This document shows positions 53,100-63,112 of a DNA stretch of 64,000 nt, in pieces. The position numbers and the translations under genes are program-made. Source of the stretch: Pseudomonas sp. FP2196 (GTDB lineage Bacteria; Pseudomonadota; Gammaproteobacteria; Pseudomonadales; Pseudomonadaceae). Where the stretch lies: assembly GCF_030687715.1 (NCBI RefSeq), contig NZ_CP117445.1, forward strand, positions 2,648,501 to 2,712,500, read 5' to 3'. The notes under the pieces were generated by a model. It was given only the letters and a program-made list of their open reading frames with translations. It was not told where the DNA came from and ran no database searches. Position 1 is the stretch's first letter; every line of letters starts with the position of its first letter.

Positions 53100-53993
53100 A
53101 TGGCCAATACCAAAGTCAACGATCTCCAAGCTTTTCTGGCGGTGGCGCGAGATCAAAGCTTTACGAAAGCCGCCGCCAAACTGGGCATTACTCCTTCTGC
53201 GCTGAGTCATACGATCCGGGCACTTGAACAAAGACTGGGGATACGACTGCTGGCCCGCACGACACGCAATGTGTCGCCCACAGAGGCGGGAGAAAGATTG
53301 ATGCGCTCGATCGCTCCGCTTTTTGATCAGATCACCGCCGAACTTGAAGCGCTGGGCGAGCTGCGGGACAAGCCCAGTGGCACGATTCGTATTTCCTGTA
53401 CTGATGATCAGATTGAGTTGTGCATTCGGCCGATGCTCGCAAGCTTCCTGAAGAGCTACCCGGATATCACACTGGAGTTCTACGTCGACTATGGATTCAC
53501 CAACGTGGTCGAGGAGCGATTTGATGCTGGCATTCGCTTGGGCGAATCGATCAGCAAAGACATGATCGCCGTTCGCATAGGGCCGGATTGGCGCTTGGCT
53601 GTGGTGGGCTCTCCTGAATATTTCGAACGCAACCCGGCACCAACAACCCCTCATGAGTTGACCGGGCATGACTGCGTGAATATCCGACACAGACCATCAG
53701 GGGCGATCTACGCATGGGAATTTGAAAGGAATGGCCAGGCTTTTACCGTCAAGGCAGATGGACAACTTGTTTTCAACAGCATCATGCATGTACTCAATGC
53801 CGCCGTTGATGGTGTTGGCTTGGCCTACGTACCAGAGGAATTGGTAGCACCATATCTGGCCGACGGCCGACTCAAAGAAGTCTTGGCCGACTGGTGCCCT
53901 GAGTTTCAGGGTTACCATTTGTATTACCCCAACAGACGCCAGGCGTCTCCCGCCTTTTCTGCATTGGTGGAGGCGCTGAAGTATAGAAGCTGA
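53100..53993 (+). CDS. LysR family transcriptional regulator
   Basis: 297-residue LysR protein: FLAVARDQSFTKAAAKLGITPSALSHTIRALEQRLG (HTH), then SGTIRISCTDDQ and DAGIRLGESISKD. Divergent from the hydrolase-MFS operon. DmlR-like group; ligand unknown. Confidence 0.9.
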   Translation: MANTKVNDLQAFLAVARDQSFTKAAAKLGITPSALSHTIRALEQRLGIRLLARTTRNVSPTEAGERLMRSIAPLFDQITAELEALGELRDKPSGTIRISCTDDQIELCIRPMLASFLKSYPDITLEFYVDYGFTNVVEERFDAGIRLGESISKDMIAVRIGPDWRLAVVGSPEYFERNPAPTTPHELTGHDCVNIRHRPSGAIYAWEFERNGQAFTVKADGQLVFNSIMHVLNAAVDGVGLAYVPEELVAPYLADGRLKEVLADWCPEFQGYHLYYPNRRQASPAFSALVEALKYRS

Positions 53994-54243
53994 GCCTTCT
54001 ACATTCGACGCGCGGCAACGTCTGCTATGGGTCGGTTTCAGCCGGTCACGACAGGCAGAAACCAAAAGCGGGCACTCAGTAGCCCTCCATCAAACTAATG
54101 ATATTCCTACATTCTTGTTATTCTTGGTCAGTTCGAACGTAGCGCGGGCCGTGCGAGCGCTTGCATGATGTTGTCATTGAGGCAGGCCATGAACGCAGTT
54201 GCCCCCTCGATTAGGAAGACAGAGAACATATTAGGTGGACACT

Positions 54244-54783
54244 ATGGATAGTCGAAACGAGGAGCGAGTTTCAAGTCCAGCTGCCACCGGGGGCGCAGGC
54301 GTTTACTTCGAGCAGCATGTTCAGGCGTATTGGCTGGCGCAACTGCTCGTCCGCAGCATCCCGCCGATACTGTCTGATAGAGGTGTTGCAGAGGTCCATT
54401 TTTAGACAGAGCATCTCGGCTTCAATACAGATGACTTCCTCGTCGTCTGCGAGCGGGAAGGTGAAACACCTGCAAAACTTGTTGGGCAAGTGAAGCGCAG
54501 CCTCACGATCAGTGCTGCCGACGATGAGTGCAAGTAAGCTGTTGGAGATTTCTGGGAAGACTTCAAGAAAGCCGACCCTTTCAACCCCCAGTACGATCGC
54601 TTTGTCCTAGTCACTCTACGTGGCACGAACACGCGCCTCGAAAACTTCTCTGGGCTGCTCGACTGCGTCATTCAAGGTCGACCAATTGCTTCCGCATATT
54701 TAGCAGCCGGTTTAATCACACAAGACGTGATGCTTGGACCCATGCCTAGAGCGGCTTTTCGATTGATCAGCAAGCCGCCGTGA
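54244..54783 (+). pseudogene. Degraded gene with PD-(D/E)xK-like N-terminal domain of defence proteins
   Basis: A frame starting at ATG 54244 reads GGAGVYFEQHVQAYWLAQLL, then a TAG at 54403, TEHLGFNTDDFLVV and LVGQVKRSLTI, a TAA at 54535, and DFKKADPFNPQYDRFVLVTL. FE-HVQA, TDDFL and QVKRS fit the nuclease-like first domain found in several large anti-phage proteins (Cap4/DUF4297-like), where Asp and QxK are catalytic. The rest of the large protein (ATPase part) is missing; the frame ends 54783 with an unrelated tail. No working product expected. Confidence 0.6.
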
Positions 54784-55504
54784 AAATCTCTTGTTTTTTG
54801 TGAAGCCCGATGTTGGCGGAATACTCGGTGCAGACGAGCCCTTGGCTGAACGCTACATCGCTGACCAGCTGCCGGTTGGACAGGCTGTTGCCAGAGTCTG
54901 CCAGGTAGGCTTGCAGCGCTACCCATTTAGCTTCTTCGATCTCGGCGGTGTCCAGTACGTTGATACGCTGCGTCAAGGCTGTCATTCGGCAGATAAAGTG
55001 AATGTTCGATTTGCCAAATTGGTAGGGGTGTTTGGTGGTAAACGCCACGATGGATTCGCACTTCGATACGATCCCTGTCTCCTCCAGCACCTCGCGCTCG
55101 ATCGAATCCTGAATTCGCTCGGCGGCGTCTACATGCCCCCCCGGTAGCTTGAACCCGGTGGTACCTCGCTCCCTTATGACGAGGAGTTCCCCTGCGTCGT
55201 TAATGACGATGGCGCCCGCCCCTACGGTATGGGTGGGTATGAATGGGACGAATGCCTGCTCGAATGGGCGGCGCACCAGGGTCAGTTGATCGGTCAGACA
55301 GCTATGGAAGGAGAAACCGGCGGCGGTGAAGATCGGAATGCCTTGAGCGTTGCTGATCGGCAGTGTGACCCAGGCCAGAGCCAGGCGCTCGTGCTCGATG
55401 AGGGCGACTAACGCGTCGACGGCGCAACGCAACGCTTGCGGGTCGTCTGGCAGCGAAGCGGCGTTGACAATGACGCCGTTGAATCTGTCCCGTTTGAATT
55501 CCAC
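54767..55504 (-). CDS. Nudix hydrolase with N-terminal NUDT6-like domain
   Basis: 245-residue protein. The Nudix box GGHVDAAERIQDSIEREVLEETGI contains all conserved residues (Gly, Glu, Arg-Glu, Glu-Glu), so it should cleave nucleoside diphosphate-X compounds. The first 90 residues match the GNAT-like domain of the NUDT6 group. GTG start with GGTGA upstream. Overlaps the tail of the pseudogene by 17 bases. Confidence 0.87.
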   Translation of the reverse strand: MEFKRDRFNGVIVNAASLPDDPQALRCAVDALVALIEHERLALAWVTLPISNAQGIPIFTAAGFSFHSCLTDQLTLVRRPFEQAFVPFIPTHTVGAGAIVINDAGELLVIRERGTTGFKLPGGHVDAAERIQDSIEREVLEETGIVSKCESIVAFTTKHPYQFGKSNIHFICRMTALTQRINVLDTAEIEEAKWVALQAYLADSGNSLSNRQLVSDVAFSQGLVCTEYSANIGLHKKQEIFTAAC

Positions 55505-55955
55505 GGCTCACCTTTGGGTTGGTCAATCTGCCGAGATTGTAGTGAGGTGGGTGCTGATTTGCGAATGATGGATGCCAGATGGACACACGTCTTCCTGTGA
55601 CATTACCGAGCTTCCATTACTGCTGCGTAACCGTCTGGGCAGTACATCTTTCTAACGCCATCGCTTAATGCGACGGTGTCCGCCTAATTTTGAATGCAAA
55701 GGATATCTTTGTTCGCAGAGTGGCTAGATGACTTCGCCGGACCGATACTTTTCAACCTGTTACGACAGGCATGAAACGGCTATGCCGCAGGTGTGATCTG
55801 AACCAAATCCATGTTTTATTTCCGTAGGTTATTTTCGATTTCTGGCCATGAAATGGCTGCGAATGCACGATTCTGCATGGTTGTTTCTGGCCGCTAGCAC
55901 GCCGACACGCCACTTTGCACATCTGCGGGCCACAGACTTGCATCCGACCGAACCA
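55505..55955. other. Gene-poor stretch
   Basis: About 450 bases between the Nudix and DUF6228 genes. No convincing coding frame. Weak similarity to the dispersed GGCCGATT repeats near 55740. Confidence 0.35.
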
Positions 55956-56348
55956 TCAAATTGCGGACAGGTCTTTTGCAAAGCGCTCAACCTGGCTAGG
56001 GAGGACCAACAAGGACCCATTTATTTGCCAGTCGCAATCGTCATCTGACGTTGAACCCAAGTAGACGCGCAAGAACACCAAACCCGGGAAATGAGGATCC
56101 AGGCAGGCCGAGAGTGCAAAATCTTCGCTTTCAGAAAGCCACTCTTTAGAGACCCCCTCCTCAAGTTGCCCAACCGATGCTAAGAATCCGTCGAGTCGAG
56201 GCTGATGATCTGCAGAGGAGAACCATTCCGTTGTAATTTCCGCGTGCAGATCAGTGCCCGTGAGTCGAACGACGATGCAGCCCATCCGGCTGCTACACGG
56301 AGTGATGCTCAGCATCAGCCCATCCTGTTGCATTATTTCTGCTGGCAT
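55956..56348 (-). CDS. DUF6228 family protein, immunity-like
   Basis: 130-residue cytoplasmic protein. SEDFALSACLDPHFPGLVFLRVYLG and DWQINGSLLVLPSQVERFAKDL fit the DUF6228 family, which is often seen near polymorphic toxin systems and assumed to include immunity proteins. No toxin gene is next to it, so it could be an orphan. Ribosome site weak. Confidence 0.6.
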   Translation of the reverse strand: MPAEIMQQDGLMLSITPCSSRMGCIVVRLTGTDLHAEITTEWFSSADHQPRLDGFLASVGQLEEGVSKEWLSESEDFALSACLDPHFPGLVFLRVYLGSTSDDDCDWQINGSLLVLPSQVERFAKDLSAI

Positions 56349-56737
56349 TTCTGCACCGATGTCACGAATGAAGTGCCGATATTACTATGTGACCATGCAG
56401 GGAATAAGCAAGTTAGTCTTAGGTTGGAGAATCTGCTTGTGACCGGAAATTGCCCATCACGAATGGCCGTATATGGACTCCTCCTCATTGCAAGCCCCCT
56501 CGCTTTGGCACCCGTGCCGACTGCACACGTATATTCGGCCTCTGGATACAGCATCGTTTCGATGCAGGGCCATGATGGGCTATTCGCGCGCCAGCTCCCA
56601 ATCGCTTCTACGTGCTTTGCGCACCTGGACATTTGAGGGTTTTGCCGACGCCGGTTCGACCGGTTTGCCATCGTTAGGGTTGCTTCGCAATCGTGGTTAA
56701 GAGTTGTTTCTCTCGTAGAGCACGTCGGGTAAATAAA
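56349..56737. other. Gene-poor stretch before the IS110 transposase
   Basis: About 390 bases without a convincing gene; probably includes the downstream end of the IS110-type element and disrupted ancestral sequence. Confidence 0.35.
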
Positions 56738-57769
56738 TCAGGCCGCTGCCTGATCCGGTTGGTAATCAGTGCCGTAACGCAGCATCGCCCAAGCCATGCG
56801 TGCAGTTTTGTTGGCCAGCGCAATAGCGGCCACATTGGGATGCGATCGCTCGGCTAAACGAACGGCCCACTGGCTGAGTCGATCCTCTTTGGATTTGGCT
56901 GTGCGTAGCGCCGAGCGTGCACCATGCACCATCAATGTTCGCAGATACGCATCACCGCGCTTGCTGATACCGAGCAGTCGATCCTTACCACCAGAACTGT
57001 GTTGCCTCGGTGTCAGTCCCAGCGAGGCGGCAAACTGTCGGCCATTGGCAAACTGACGGGCATCACCGAGAGCGACGATGAGCGCTGTGGCGATCATGGG
57101 GCCAACACCGCGTAATTGCTGCAAGCGGACGGCAGGTGGCGCGCTTGCCGCGATTGCGGATAGCTCGTTATTGAGTTCACCCACGCGCTTATCCAGTGTG
57201 CAAAGGTCGCCCCACAAACCATCCAGCAGACAACGAAAGCGAGCCGTCAAACCGTTATCCGCATCTTCCAGCCAGCACGGTATCGCCCGACGCAGCATCA
57301 GTAATTCCTTCGGTGCAACGAGGCCGTACTCGGCGACCAGCCCACGGATCTGATTGGCTTTGGCCGTGCGCTGTTCGATTAAGCCGGCCCGGATGCGATG
57401 CGTTGCCTGGATATCCTGTTGTTCGATCGTCTTGATGGCGACGAAGCGCATGCTGGGACGGCTCATCGCTTCACAGATCGCCTCGGCATCGTTCGCGTCG
57501 TTCTTGTTGCTTTTGACATAAGGTTTAACGAACTGGGGAGCGACTAGCTTGACTCGGAATCCGCGAGCTTCGAGTTGCCGCGCCCAATGATGGGCCCCAC
57601 CGCAACTCTCCATTCCGATCTCACAACCAGGTTCGACTTTTTCCAGCACCGTTTGCAGCCAACGATCACGTGGTAGCCGCTGCCGCCAGACCGGCTTCTC
57701 ATGGCAATCCACACCGTGGATCTGAAACACGTTCTTGGCCAGGTCGACCCCAATTCGCATAAGCTTCAT
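56738..57769 (-). mobile_element. IS110/IS1111-family transposase
   Basis: 343-residue transposase. N-terminal RuvC-like DEDD domain: GVDLAKNVFQIHG, NDANDAEAICEA; C-terminal transposase_20 domain: LRGVGPMIATALIVALGD and FAASLGLTPRQHSSGGKDRLLGISKRGD with the reactive serine. The gene is intact and could be active. Element ends not fixed; TGGACTCC (57773) and GGAGTCCA (57841) form an inverted repeat on the upstream side. Inserted next to the FAD oxidoreductase gene. Confidence 0.88.
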
Positions 57770-57875
57770 GTGTGGACTCCTTCTCGCTGTTGACTGTGGT
57801 TCGCACCTTCAGTCTGGCACTCAAGATGCCGAGGTGAGGAGGAGTCCATCCCATTGCTTCTGGCCGATTTCCGCC

Positions 57876-58964
57876 TCACAAGAGGCCTCCCTCCGCTTGC
57901 AAAAATCGATCAGGCCGGCATGGGCTAAGGGCACTGGACACCTTGTCATCGATGATCTCCTCGCTGGCCAGACGTCCCACTGCCGCCGCCAAAGTAATTC
58001 CAGGATGCATTGCGCAAACGTAGACGCCACCCACTTTGGGTAGATAACCGATGATGGGGATGCCATCGGCAGGCATGGGCCTGAGTCCGACACAAGCCCG
58101 TTCCGGAGCTATAGAAACAACACCATGGAGTTCGTTCTGGATCGTTTTGGCAGTTCGAAGCGCTATCGCTGCCGGCTGATTTTCCATGGCGTCGTCCAGG
58201 TAATCTTCTGCCGCCAGCAACGCATCATCCGAACTTTGCCGCACTTCCATTTCAGGGCTGGAGATGAGGGTGTGCACGAGGTTGGGTTGTGACTTGTAAC
58301 GGATGAAAATGGCAGGAGATGCCTCTATTGGCAGGGACACTCCAAGCATGTCTGCCAGCTTCGTGATGCCTGTGCCGGCTGCCAGTACGACAATATCGGC
58401 ATCGAGGATGCCTATTGTCGTTTCGACTCCAGTCACCGTTGCACTCTGGGTTACAAAACCGAGCACTCGCGTCTGAGTGAGAATCTTCGCCCCATATGCC
58501 TGGGCACCTGCGATCAACGCATGCGTAGCTGCCACTGCGTCCAGCGCTCCTTCTTCAGCCGCATACAGAGCAGACTGGGGAGGGTTCTTGAGATTGGGTT
58601 CCAAGTCGAGAATCTGCGATCGAGACACCAGGTTGGCCGAAGCCTGGTGACCTGAGATTGGCAGCGCCTCAATCGCCATCACGCTGTAAGACAAGGCGCC
58701 TGTCCATCTTATCTCCAGACCTGGCAGCTGCGTTTCGAGTCGGCGGTACTCCTTGATGGCAGAACCGCGCAGTTGCGCGATTGGGTCAGGTTCGGGGTGT
58801 GAGGCATTGAGCCAAGCGAATGAGCTGCCAGTCACTCCCGAAGCTATATCTTCAGCTTCTACCAAAGTGACATTCGCGCCTTTACCTGCCAAGTGATACG
58901 CCAATGACGCGCCAACGATGCCTGCACCAATGACAACGACTCGTTTGTCCTGACCATTTCCCAT
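57876..58964 (-). CDS. FAD-dependent oxidoreductase, glycine/D-amino acid oxidase type
   Basis: 362-residue DAO-fold protein: FAD motif VVVIGAGIVGASLAYHLAGKGA (residues 8-29), GVTGSSFAWLNASHP, and the C-terminal GLRPMPADGIPIIGYLP and GVYVCAMHPGITLAAAVG. CGGAGG before ATG 58964 fixes the start. Substrate unknown, likely an amine or amino acid. The stop touches a GGCCGATT repeat and the IS110 element lies 100 bases downstream. No operon partner. Confidence 0.87.
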   Translation of the reverse strand: MGNGQDKRVVVIGAGIVGASLAYHLAGKGANVTLVEAEDIASGVTGSSFAWLNASHPEPDPIAQLRGSAIKEYRRLETQLPGLEIRWTGALSYSVMAIEALPISGHQASANLVSRSQILDLEPNLKNPPQSALYAAEEGALDAVAATHALIAGAQAYGAKILTQTRVLGFVTQSATVTGVETTIGILDADIVVLAAGTGITKLADMLGVSLPIEASPAIFIRYKSQPNLVHTLISSPEMEVRQSSDDALLAAEDYLDDAMENQPAAIALRTAKTIQNELHGVVSIAPERACVGLRPMPADGIPIIGYLPKVGGVYVCAMHPGITLAAAVGRLASEEIIDDKVSSALSPCRPDRFLQAEGGLL

Positions 58965-59129
58965 ATCAACCTCCGTTTTGTCGATGTGCCGATGGTACGA
59001 CTGCTGGATGATTTCATGACATGAGAACCTGATCGTTGAGCTTTTCAAGTGTCTGCTTCTGGCCGAATCCGACAACGGTGCCGCGCGACTGATCCACCCT
59101 AGTCCTTCACCCGCGTGGAGGGCACCACC

Positions 59130-59739
59130 ATGTACACAATCGCTAAATATCGACATCAGCCATGGAATAAGGGGAAGCTCGTTGGGCAGAAAGCTCCGCT
59201 TCGAGTCAGGGATATCTGGGCCATACGAGTAAGGCACCAGCTTGCTGAGAAGACGAGGGATTTGGCGCTGTTCAATTTGGCTATCGACAGCAAGCTGCGT
59301 GCCTGTGACTTGACCAAGCTACGAGTACGAGACATAGCTCATGGGGAGCACATGTCGTCACGGGCTATCGTGATGCAGCAGAAAACCCGTCATCCTGTGC
59401 AATTTGAAATTGCTGAGCAAACCCGAACTGTTCTGGAGGCCAGGATGCATCTGCAGCGAGGACTTCTTATTTACGAGTCGACTGCACGGATCAGACCATC
59501 TATCCAACGGGCAATATGCTCGGATAGTCAAAGCTTGGGTGACGGCCATTGGCGTAGACCCAACCATGTACGGTACTCACACGCTGAGGCGAACCAAGGC
59601 AACGCTGATCTATTGCAGGACTAAAAATCTGAGAGCTATCCAGCTCCTGCTTGGTCATACGAAGCTTGAAAGCACCGTCAGATACCTGTGAATCGAAGTC
59701 GATGATGCTTTGGAAATGGCAGAACAGACCGAGGTGTGA
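59130..59739 (+). pseudogene. Tyrosine recombinase (integrase), frameshifted
   Basis: Starts MYTIAKYRHQPWNKGKLVGQ and reads well to about 59450 (SKLRACDLTKLRV with catalytic Arg). A frameshift follows, and the remainder (YARIVKAWVTAIG, YGTHTLRRTKATLIY, LLGHTKLESTVRYL) is in another frame. A TGA replaces the residue after VRYL before the true end at 59739. All catalytic residues exist but in two frames. This integrase type is common in Pseudomonas accessory regions. Confidence 0.87.
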
Positions 59740-59845
59740 CCACCGCCGCGACGGGTGATCTAGACCGTCGCTATCCGGCCAAAAGCGGATTTCGATTTGA
59801 TCCGCGTCGAGGCCGAGACTCAGATCGCTAGCGCGCCACTCGCCC

Positions 59846-60601
59846 CTAGAGCTGCATTACGGCGAGCGCCCTGCGTAGGGGTTCATCGGATATCTGAATT
59901 GGACCGTGAAATGGCACGTCCATATCCAAAACAAGGTAAACGGAAGCAGCAATCAGTAATGACGAGATGATGAACATTCCGATCACCACCGAATTACGGG
60001 GAGCGCGGTATCCAAAACTGGCGAAAATGAGCGTCAACCAGGCCACAAGCATCCCGATAAGCGGGCCAGGAATCGCTCCCTCTGACTGCTCGACGATCCT
60101 CCAGCGTTGTTCGATGAGCGAATGATATTGCTGACGAATATCCTGAAGCATCGTTTCATGGTAGCGGTCCGGGGGCTTTATAAGAGCCAAAGACTTGCCT
60201 ATATCATCCAGGTATTTAGCCGCCTCGCTGTTACGATGCTGCAGCGCCTCGTCTCCCCGATACGGGGTCTCGATAGCGCGCTCAAGATAGGTGATCAGAC
60301 GATTTCGCGGGTCTTGTGCCGCATCGCCATAGCCCCGCAGTGTTCGATCAAAAATGATCATGCTGGTTGCATATCCATGGAAGTTTGCATCAATAGACTC
60401 GAAGGTGTTTTTGGCGGAATTGATCATCAAGCCAAAGACCAGCGAAGTCATCACCACAAAAATGTTGGCTACAAGACGAATTACGGAGTTGGTTTCGTCG
60501 TCCCTGTGTTGGGCTGCCAGCTTTGGGTACCAGTGCATCATGAGAAGCGAGGCAGCAACGAGGCACACAAAAATGCCCAGTGCGATCCAGAAAGCGTTCA
60601 T
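59846..60601 (-). CDS. DUF4239 membrane protein
   Basis: 251-residue membrane protein. Membrane segments near 4-22, 42-62, 178-198 and 208-228, with a long loop rich in charged residues (TYLERAIETPYRGDEALQHR). Matches DUF4239 (bestrophin-like size), function unknown. Single gene. Confidence 0.85.
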   Translation of the reverse strand: MNAFWIALGIFVCLVAASLLMMHWYPKLAAQHRDDETNSVIRLVANIFVVMTSLVFGLMINSAKNTFESIDANFHGYATSMIIFDRTLRGYGDAAQDPRNRLITYLERAIETPYRGDEALQHRNSEAAKYLDDIGKSLALIKPPDRYHETMLQDIRQQYHSLIEQRWRIVEQSEGAIPGPLIGMLVAWLTLIFASFGYRAPRNSVVIGMFIISSLLIAASVYLVLDMDVPFHGPIQISDEPLRRALAVMQL

Positions 60602-61050
60602 GCATCAGTGCCCTAATCAATTTGAGTCACGTATTGAAGGATAGACCGTAGACTGCTCTCCGAATTCTGCTCGGACGATACCGCGCTTGCAGTCCGGAAA
60701 TGCCCTCAGCAGATGTTTGAACGTCAGTTCTGATCATAGTTAGAAATTGGTCGAGCTCTGCCAATCGTTGAGGCAATAAATCTCCCTCCATCTACTTATG
60801 GCCGATTGCTGCCGGCTCAAAACAGCCATTATCCGGCGATCGGAAGAGGCTGATAGTGACCCAACATAGCCAATCGTATGAGGTAGAGAACGGGGCCCGC
60901 TCCCAAAAGAGTCGTTCTTTACTATGGCGTACCGCCAAACTCACGAGATCCGGCGAGGCGTGGACACGGGCTTAAGCGCCGCGCATCTTCGGATGCGCGG
61001 CAGGATATTGTTTCGATACTTACGGAACTATCGCCAGTCGACCGTCGTTT
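60602..61050. other. Intergenic stretch with one GGCCGATT repeat
   Basis: About 450 bases, no gene. CTTATGGCCGATTGCTGCC at 60795-60813 belongs to the dispersed repeat family. Confidence 0.45.
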
Positions 61051-62172
61051 TTACAACGCAAACGTAGTCCCGCGAGTGTTCACAAACAGCGAGTAGATCG
61101 AGTGACTACTGGCCATGAACAGCCGATTTCCTTCGCGCCCCCCGAAGCACAAGTTCGGGCAGCGTTCTGGTAGCGAAATGTGCCCGATGGCCTTGCCCTG
61201 CGGATTAAAAACGCGCACACCGTCGAGTTTTTCCAGGTCTGCCCTGGGATCACCATTGCCGCCCCAACCGCACCACAGGTTGCCCGCTTCGTCGCATTTG
61301 ATGCCGTCGATTGCGGCATAGTCCAGCCCCTCAATGTGCTTGCGGCGTTCGCCCAGTGTGCCGTCGTCCTTCACGGCAATCGCCCAGATCAGGCGATTGG
61401 GCTTGGCGCGACCTTCGACGACATATAGGGTTTTTTCATCGGGAGAAAAGCACAGGCCATTGGGGCCGTTGAGGTCGTCGATTACCCGAGTGACTTTCTT
61501 GCTCTCACCGTCGATGCGGTACACGGCGTGGGGTTGGGTCGGGGTGATTTTGTGGCCTTCGTAGTTGTTGCCGGTCTGGAATGGCGGGTCGGTGAACCAG
61601 ATCGATCCGTCACTTTTGCAGACGATGTCGTTGGGCGAGTTAAACGGCTTGCCGTCGAAGCTGTCGGCCAGCACGGTGATCGTGCCATTGTATTCGGTGC
61701 GCGTGATGCGGCGGCCTTCGCTGGTGGTGGTCGAGCCTTCGCAGACAATCAGACGTCCTTGGCGATCGCGGCACATGCCGTTGGAGAAGTTCGAGTGTTC
61801 GCGGTAAACGGTGAACGTGTCGGTGATTTCGTCCCAGCGCATGATGCGATTATTGGGGATGTCGCTGACCAACAGATATCGGCCATCAGCAACCCACACC
61901 GGTCCTTCGGCCCAGCGCATACCGGTGGCAAGTTTTTCAACACTGGCGTTGAAAACACGTAGCTCAAGGAAGCTGTCGTCGAGGATGTGAATCAGTGGAT
62001 CAGGGTAGCGCTGACTCAAGGGTTCGGCGGCCTCGGCGAGTCGGGTCAGTGCGGTGCTGCCGACCGTGGCGAGTGTGGCGGAAACAGCGAGGGATTTTTT
62101 CAGGAAGCTGCGGCGGGTATTGCCTATCGCTCGGTCAAGGCTTTCAGGCTTGGTGGACAGGGATGAGTCCAT
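61051..62172 (-). CDS. SMP-30/gluconolactonase family protein, Tat-exported
   Basis: 373-residue six-bladed propeller lactonase. The N-terminus has [20 protein letters not shown], a twin-arginine signal ending near AEA. Metal-site and family motifs: [69 protein letters not shown]. Hydrolyses sugar lactones in characterised relatives. Transcribed alone. Confidence 0.9.
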   Translation of the reverse strand: MDSSLSTKPESLDRAIGNTRRSFLKKSLAVSATLATVGSTALTRLAEAAEPLSQRYPDPLIHILDDSFLELRVFNASVEKLATGMRWAEGPVWVADGRYLLVSDIPNNRIMRWDEITDTFTVYREHSNFSNGMCRDRQGRLIVCEGSTTTSEGRRITRTEYNGTITVLADSFDGKPFNSPNDIVCKSDGSIWFTDPPFQTGNNYEGHKITPTQPHAVYRIDGESKKVTRVIDDLNGPNGLCFSPDEKTLYVVEGRAKPNRLIWAIAVKDDGTLGERRKHIEGLDYAAIDGIKCDEAGNLWCGWGGNGDPRADLEKLDGVRVFNPQGKAIGHISLPERCPNLCFGGREGNRLFMASSHSIYSLFVNTRGTTFAL

Positions 62173-62337
62173 GTAACGATCTCCGTGGTTTTATTGTTTT
62201 TTGGGGAGACGTAGTAATACCTTGTGGTAAGACATCGTACAAGTGGTTCGGCCTCCGTTATGGGCTGCAGCTATGGCCGAAGTTCACGCATCATCCTTCT
62301 GGGGCAACAACCTGCTGTTGCCCCAAAGGATCACCGC

Positions 62338-62700
62338 TTACTCCACTGGCACGACGTTATCCAACGCCCGATTCACCGCCAGTTCTCCCAGCATCACCAC
62401 CTGCGCAATCCCTTGCAGGGTCTTGCGAGCCGAGCCGTCCACCAGCCCAATCACATTCCCAAGCATGACCGAAGCCGAGCCCAGTGATTCGCTGGCATTC
62501 ACCAACAATTCCTCAGTCGGGGTTTTCGGGTTTGCGGAAAACATGGTGCTGGTTCTGTAGGGCGTGGCGTTGATCGCGGCGGCGGGTTTCAGGTAGTGGT
62601 CGAGGGCGCGTTCGGCGGCTTCGTGGAATTTCTTCGAATCGGATGATTCGTAGGGGGAGGCTGGATCGGTTTCTGGTGGGTTGGGTGTGACTTTGAACAT
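62338..62700 (-). CDS. DUF6124 family protein, copy B
   Basis: 120-residue protein, MFKVTPNPPETDPASPYESS, highly similar to copy A at 27997. The ATG at 62700 has AGGGAG at a good distance; the open frame upstream (to 62904) is the structured element read as protein and is not kept in copy A. Its upstream element 62701-63044 is uninterrupted, so this is the copy most likely under its native control. Function unknown. Confidence 0.85.
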   Translation of the reverse strand: MFKVTPNPPETDPASPYESSDSKKFHEAAERALDHYLKPAAAINATPYRTSTMFSANPKTPTEELLVNASESLGSASVMLGNVIGLVDGSARKTLQGIAQVVMLGELAVNRALDNVVPVE

Positions 62701-63044
62701 GATGTAACTCCCTTGTGCCTCATAAGTAGGAGCCATCACCGTTTCGCTACCAAACGAGTGGGTGGCGGCCATGCACAGGTTGGTAGACCGGGACACAAGG
62801 AGACCGGCGCGCTCGAAAGCGCCCTGCGCATGACCACCATAAAGTCGTGACGAAAAGCTCCGCCAACTGTGGGGACTGCGCACCTTGTATACACGGGCTA
62901 CCAAACCCGATCACTGCTTTTCAGTGACCAGCTCACGATAGAACCCGCACTCAAGGCGCACAAGCCGGCGGATTCTGGCGTAGTCGTAGGCAATGGCGCA
63001 AGGCGTTGTAGCCTGGGATGACGTAACGATGGATGTCTTTAAAC
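62701..63044 (-). ncRNA. Structured upstream element of DUF6124 copy B (intact)
   Basis: In gene sense, from 5': conserved block (63014-62954), hairpin TCACTG-5-CAGTGA (62911-62927), hairpin CGGG-UUUGGUAG-CCCG (62894-62909), 16-bp stem P1 (62823-62838 with 62764-62779), inside it GCGCU-UUCG-AGCGC (62809-62822) and CCGG...CCGG, the single strand CUACCAA (62780-62786), and the second UUUGGUAG (62747-62754) about 47 bases before the ATG. Versus copy A, P1 has two full compensatory changes and several wobble changes, the tetraloop hairpin has one, and CUACYAA covaries with both UUURGUAG strands. RNA nature is inferred. Confidence 0.7.
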
Positions 63045-63112
63045 AGGGTTGGAATTCAGATTAAACACGGTGAAGTTTTGTGATGTGTTTTGGGGGCAGG
63101 AGAGCGGGAGGG

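Noticed and set aside
56333..56671. 112-codon minus-strand frame before IS110
   Set aside because: No similarity, no ribosome site and irregular composition; likely chance.
62701..62904. Open frame extending DUF6124 copy B upstream by 68 codons
   Set aside because: The same region in copy A has an in-frame TAG and length differences, while RNA pairing is kept. A good ribosome site precedes the ATG at 62700.
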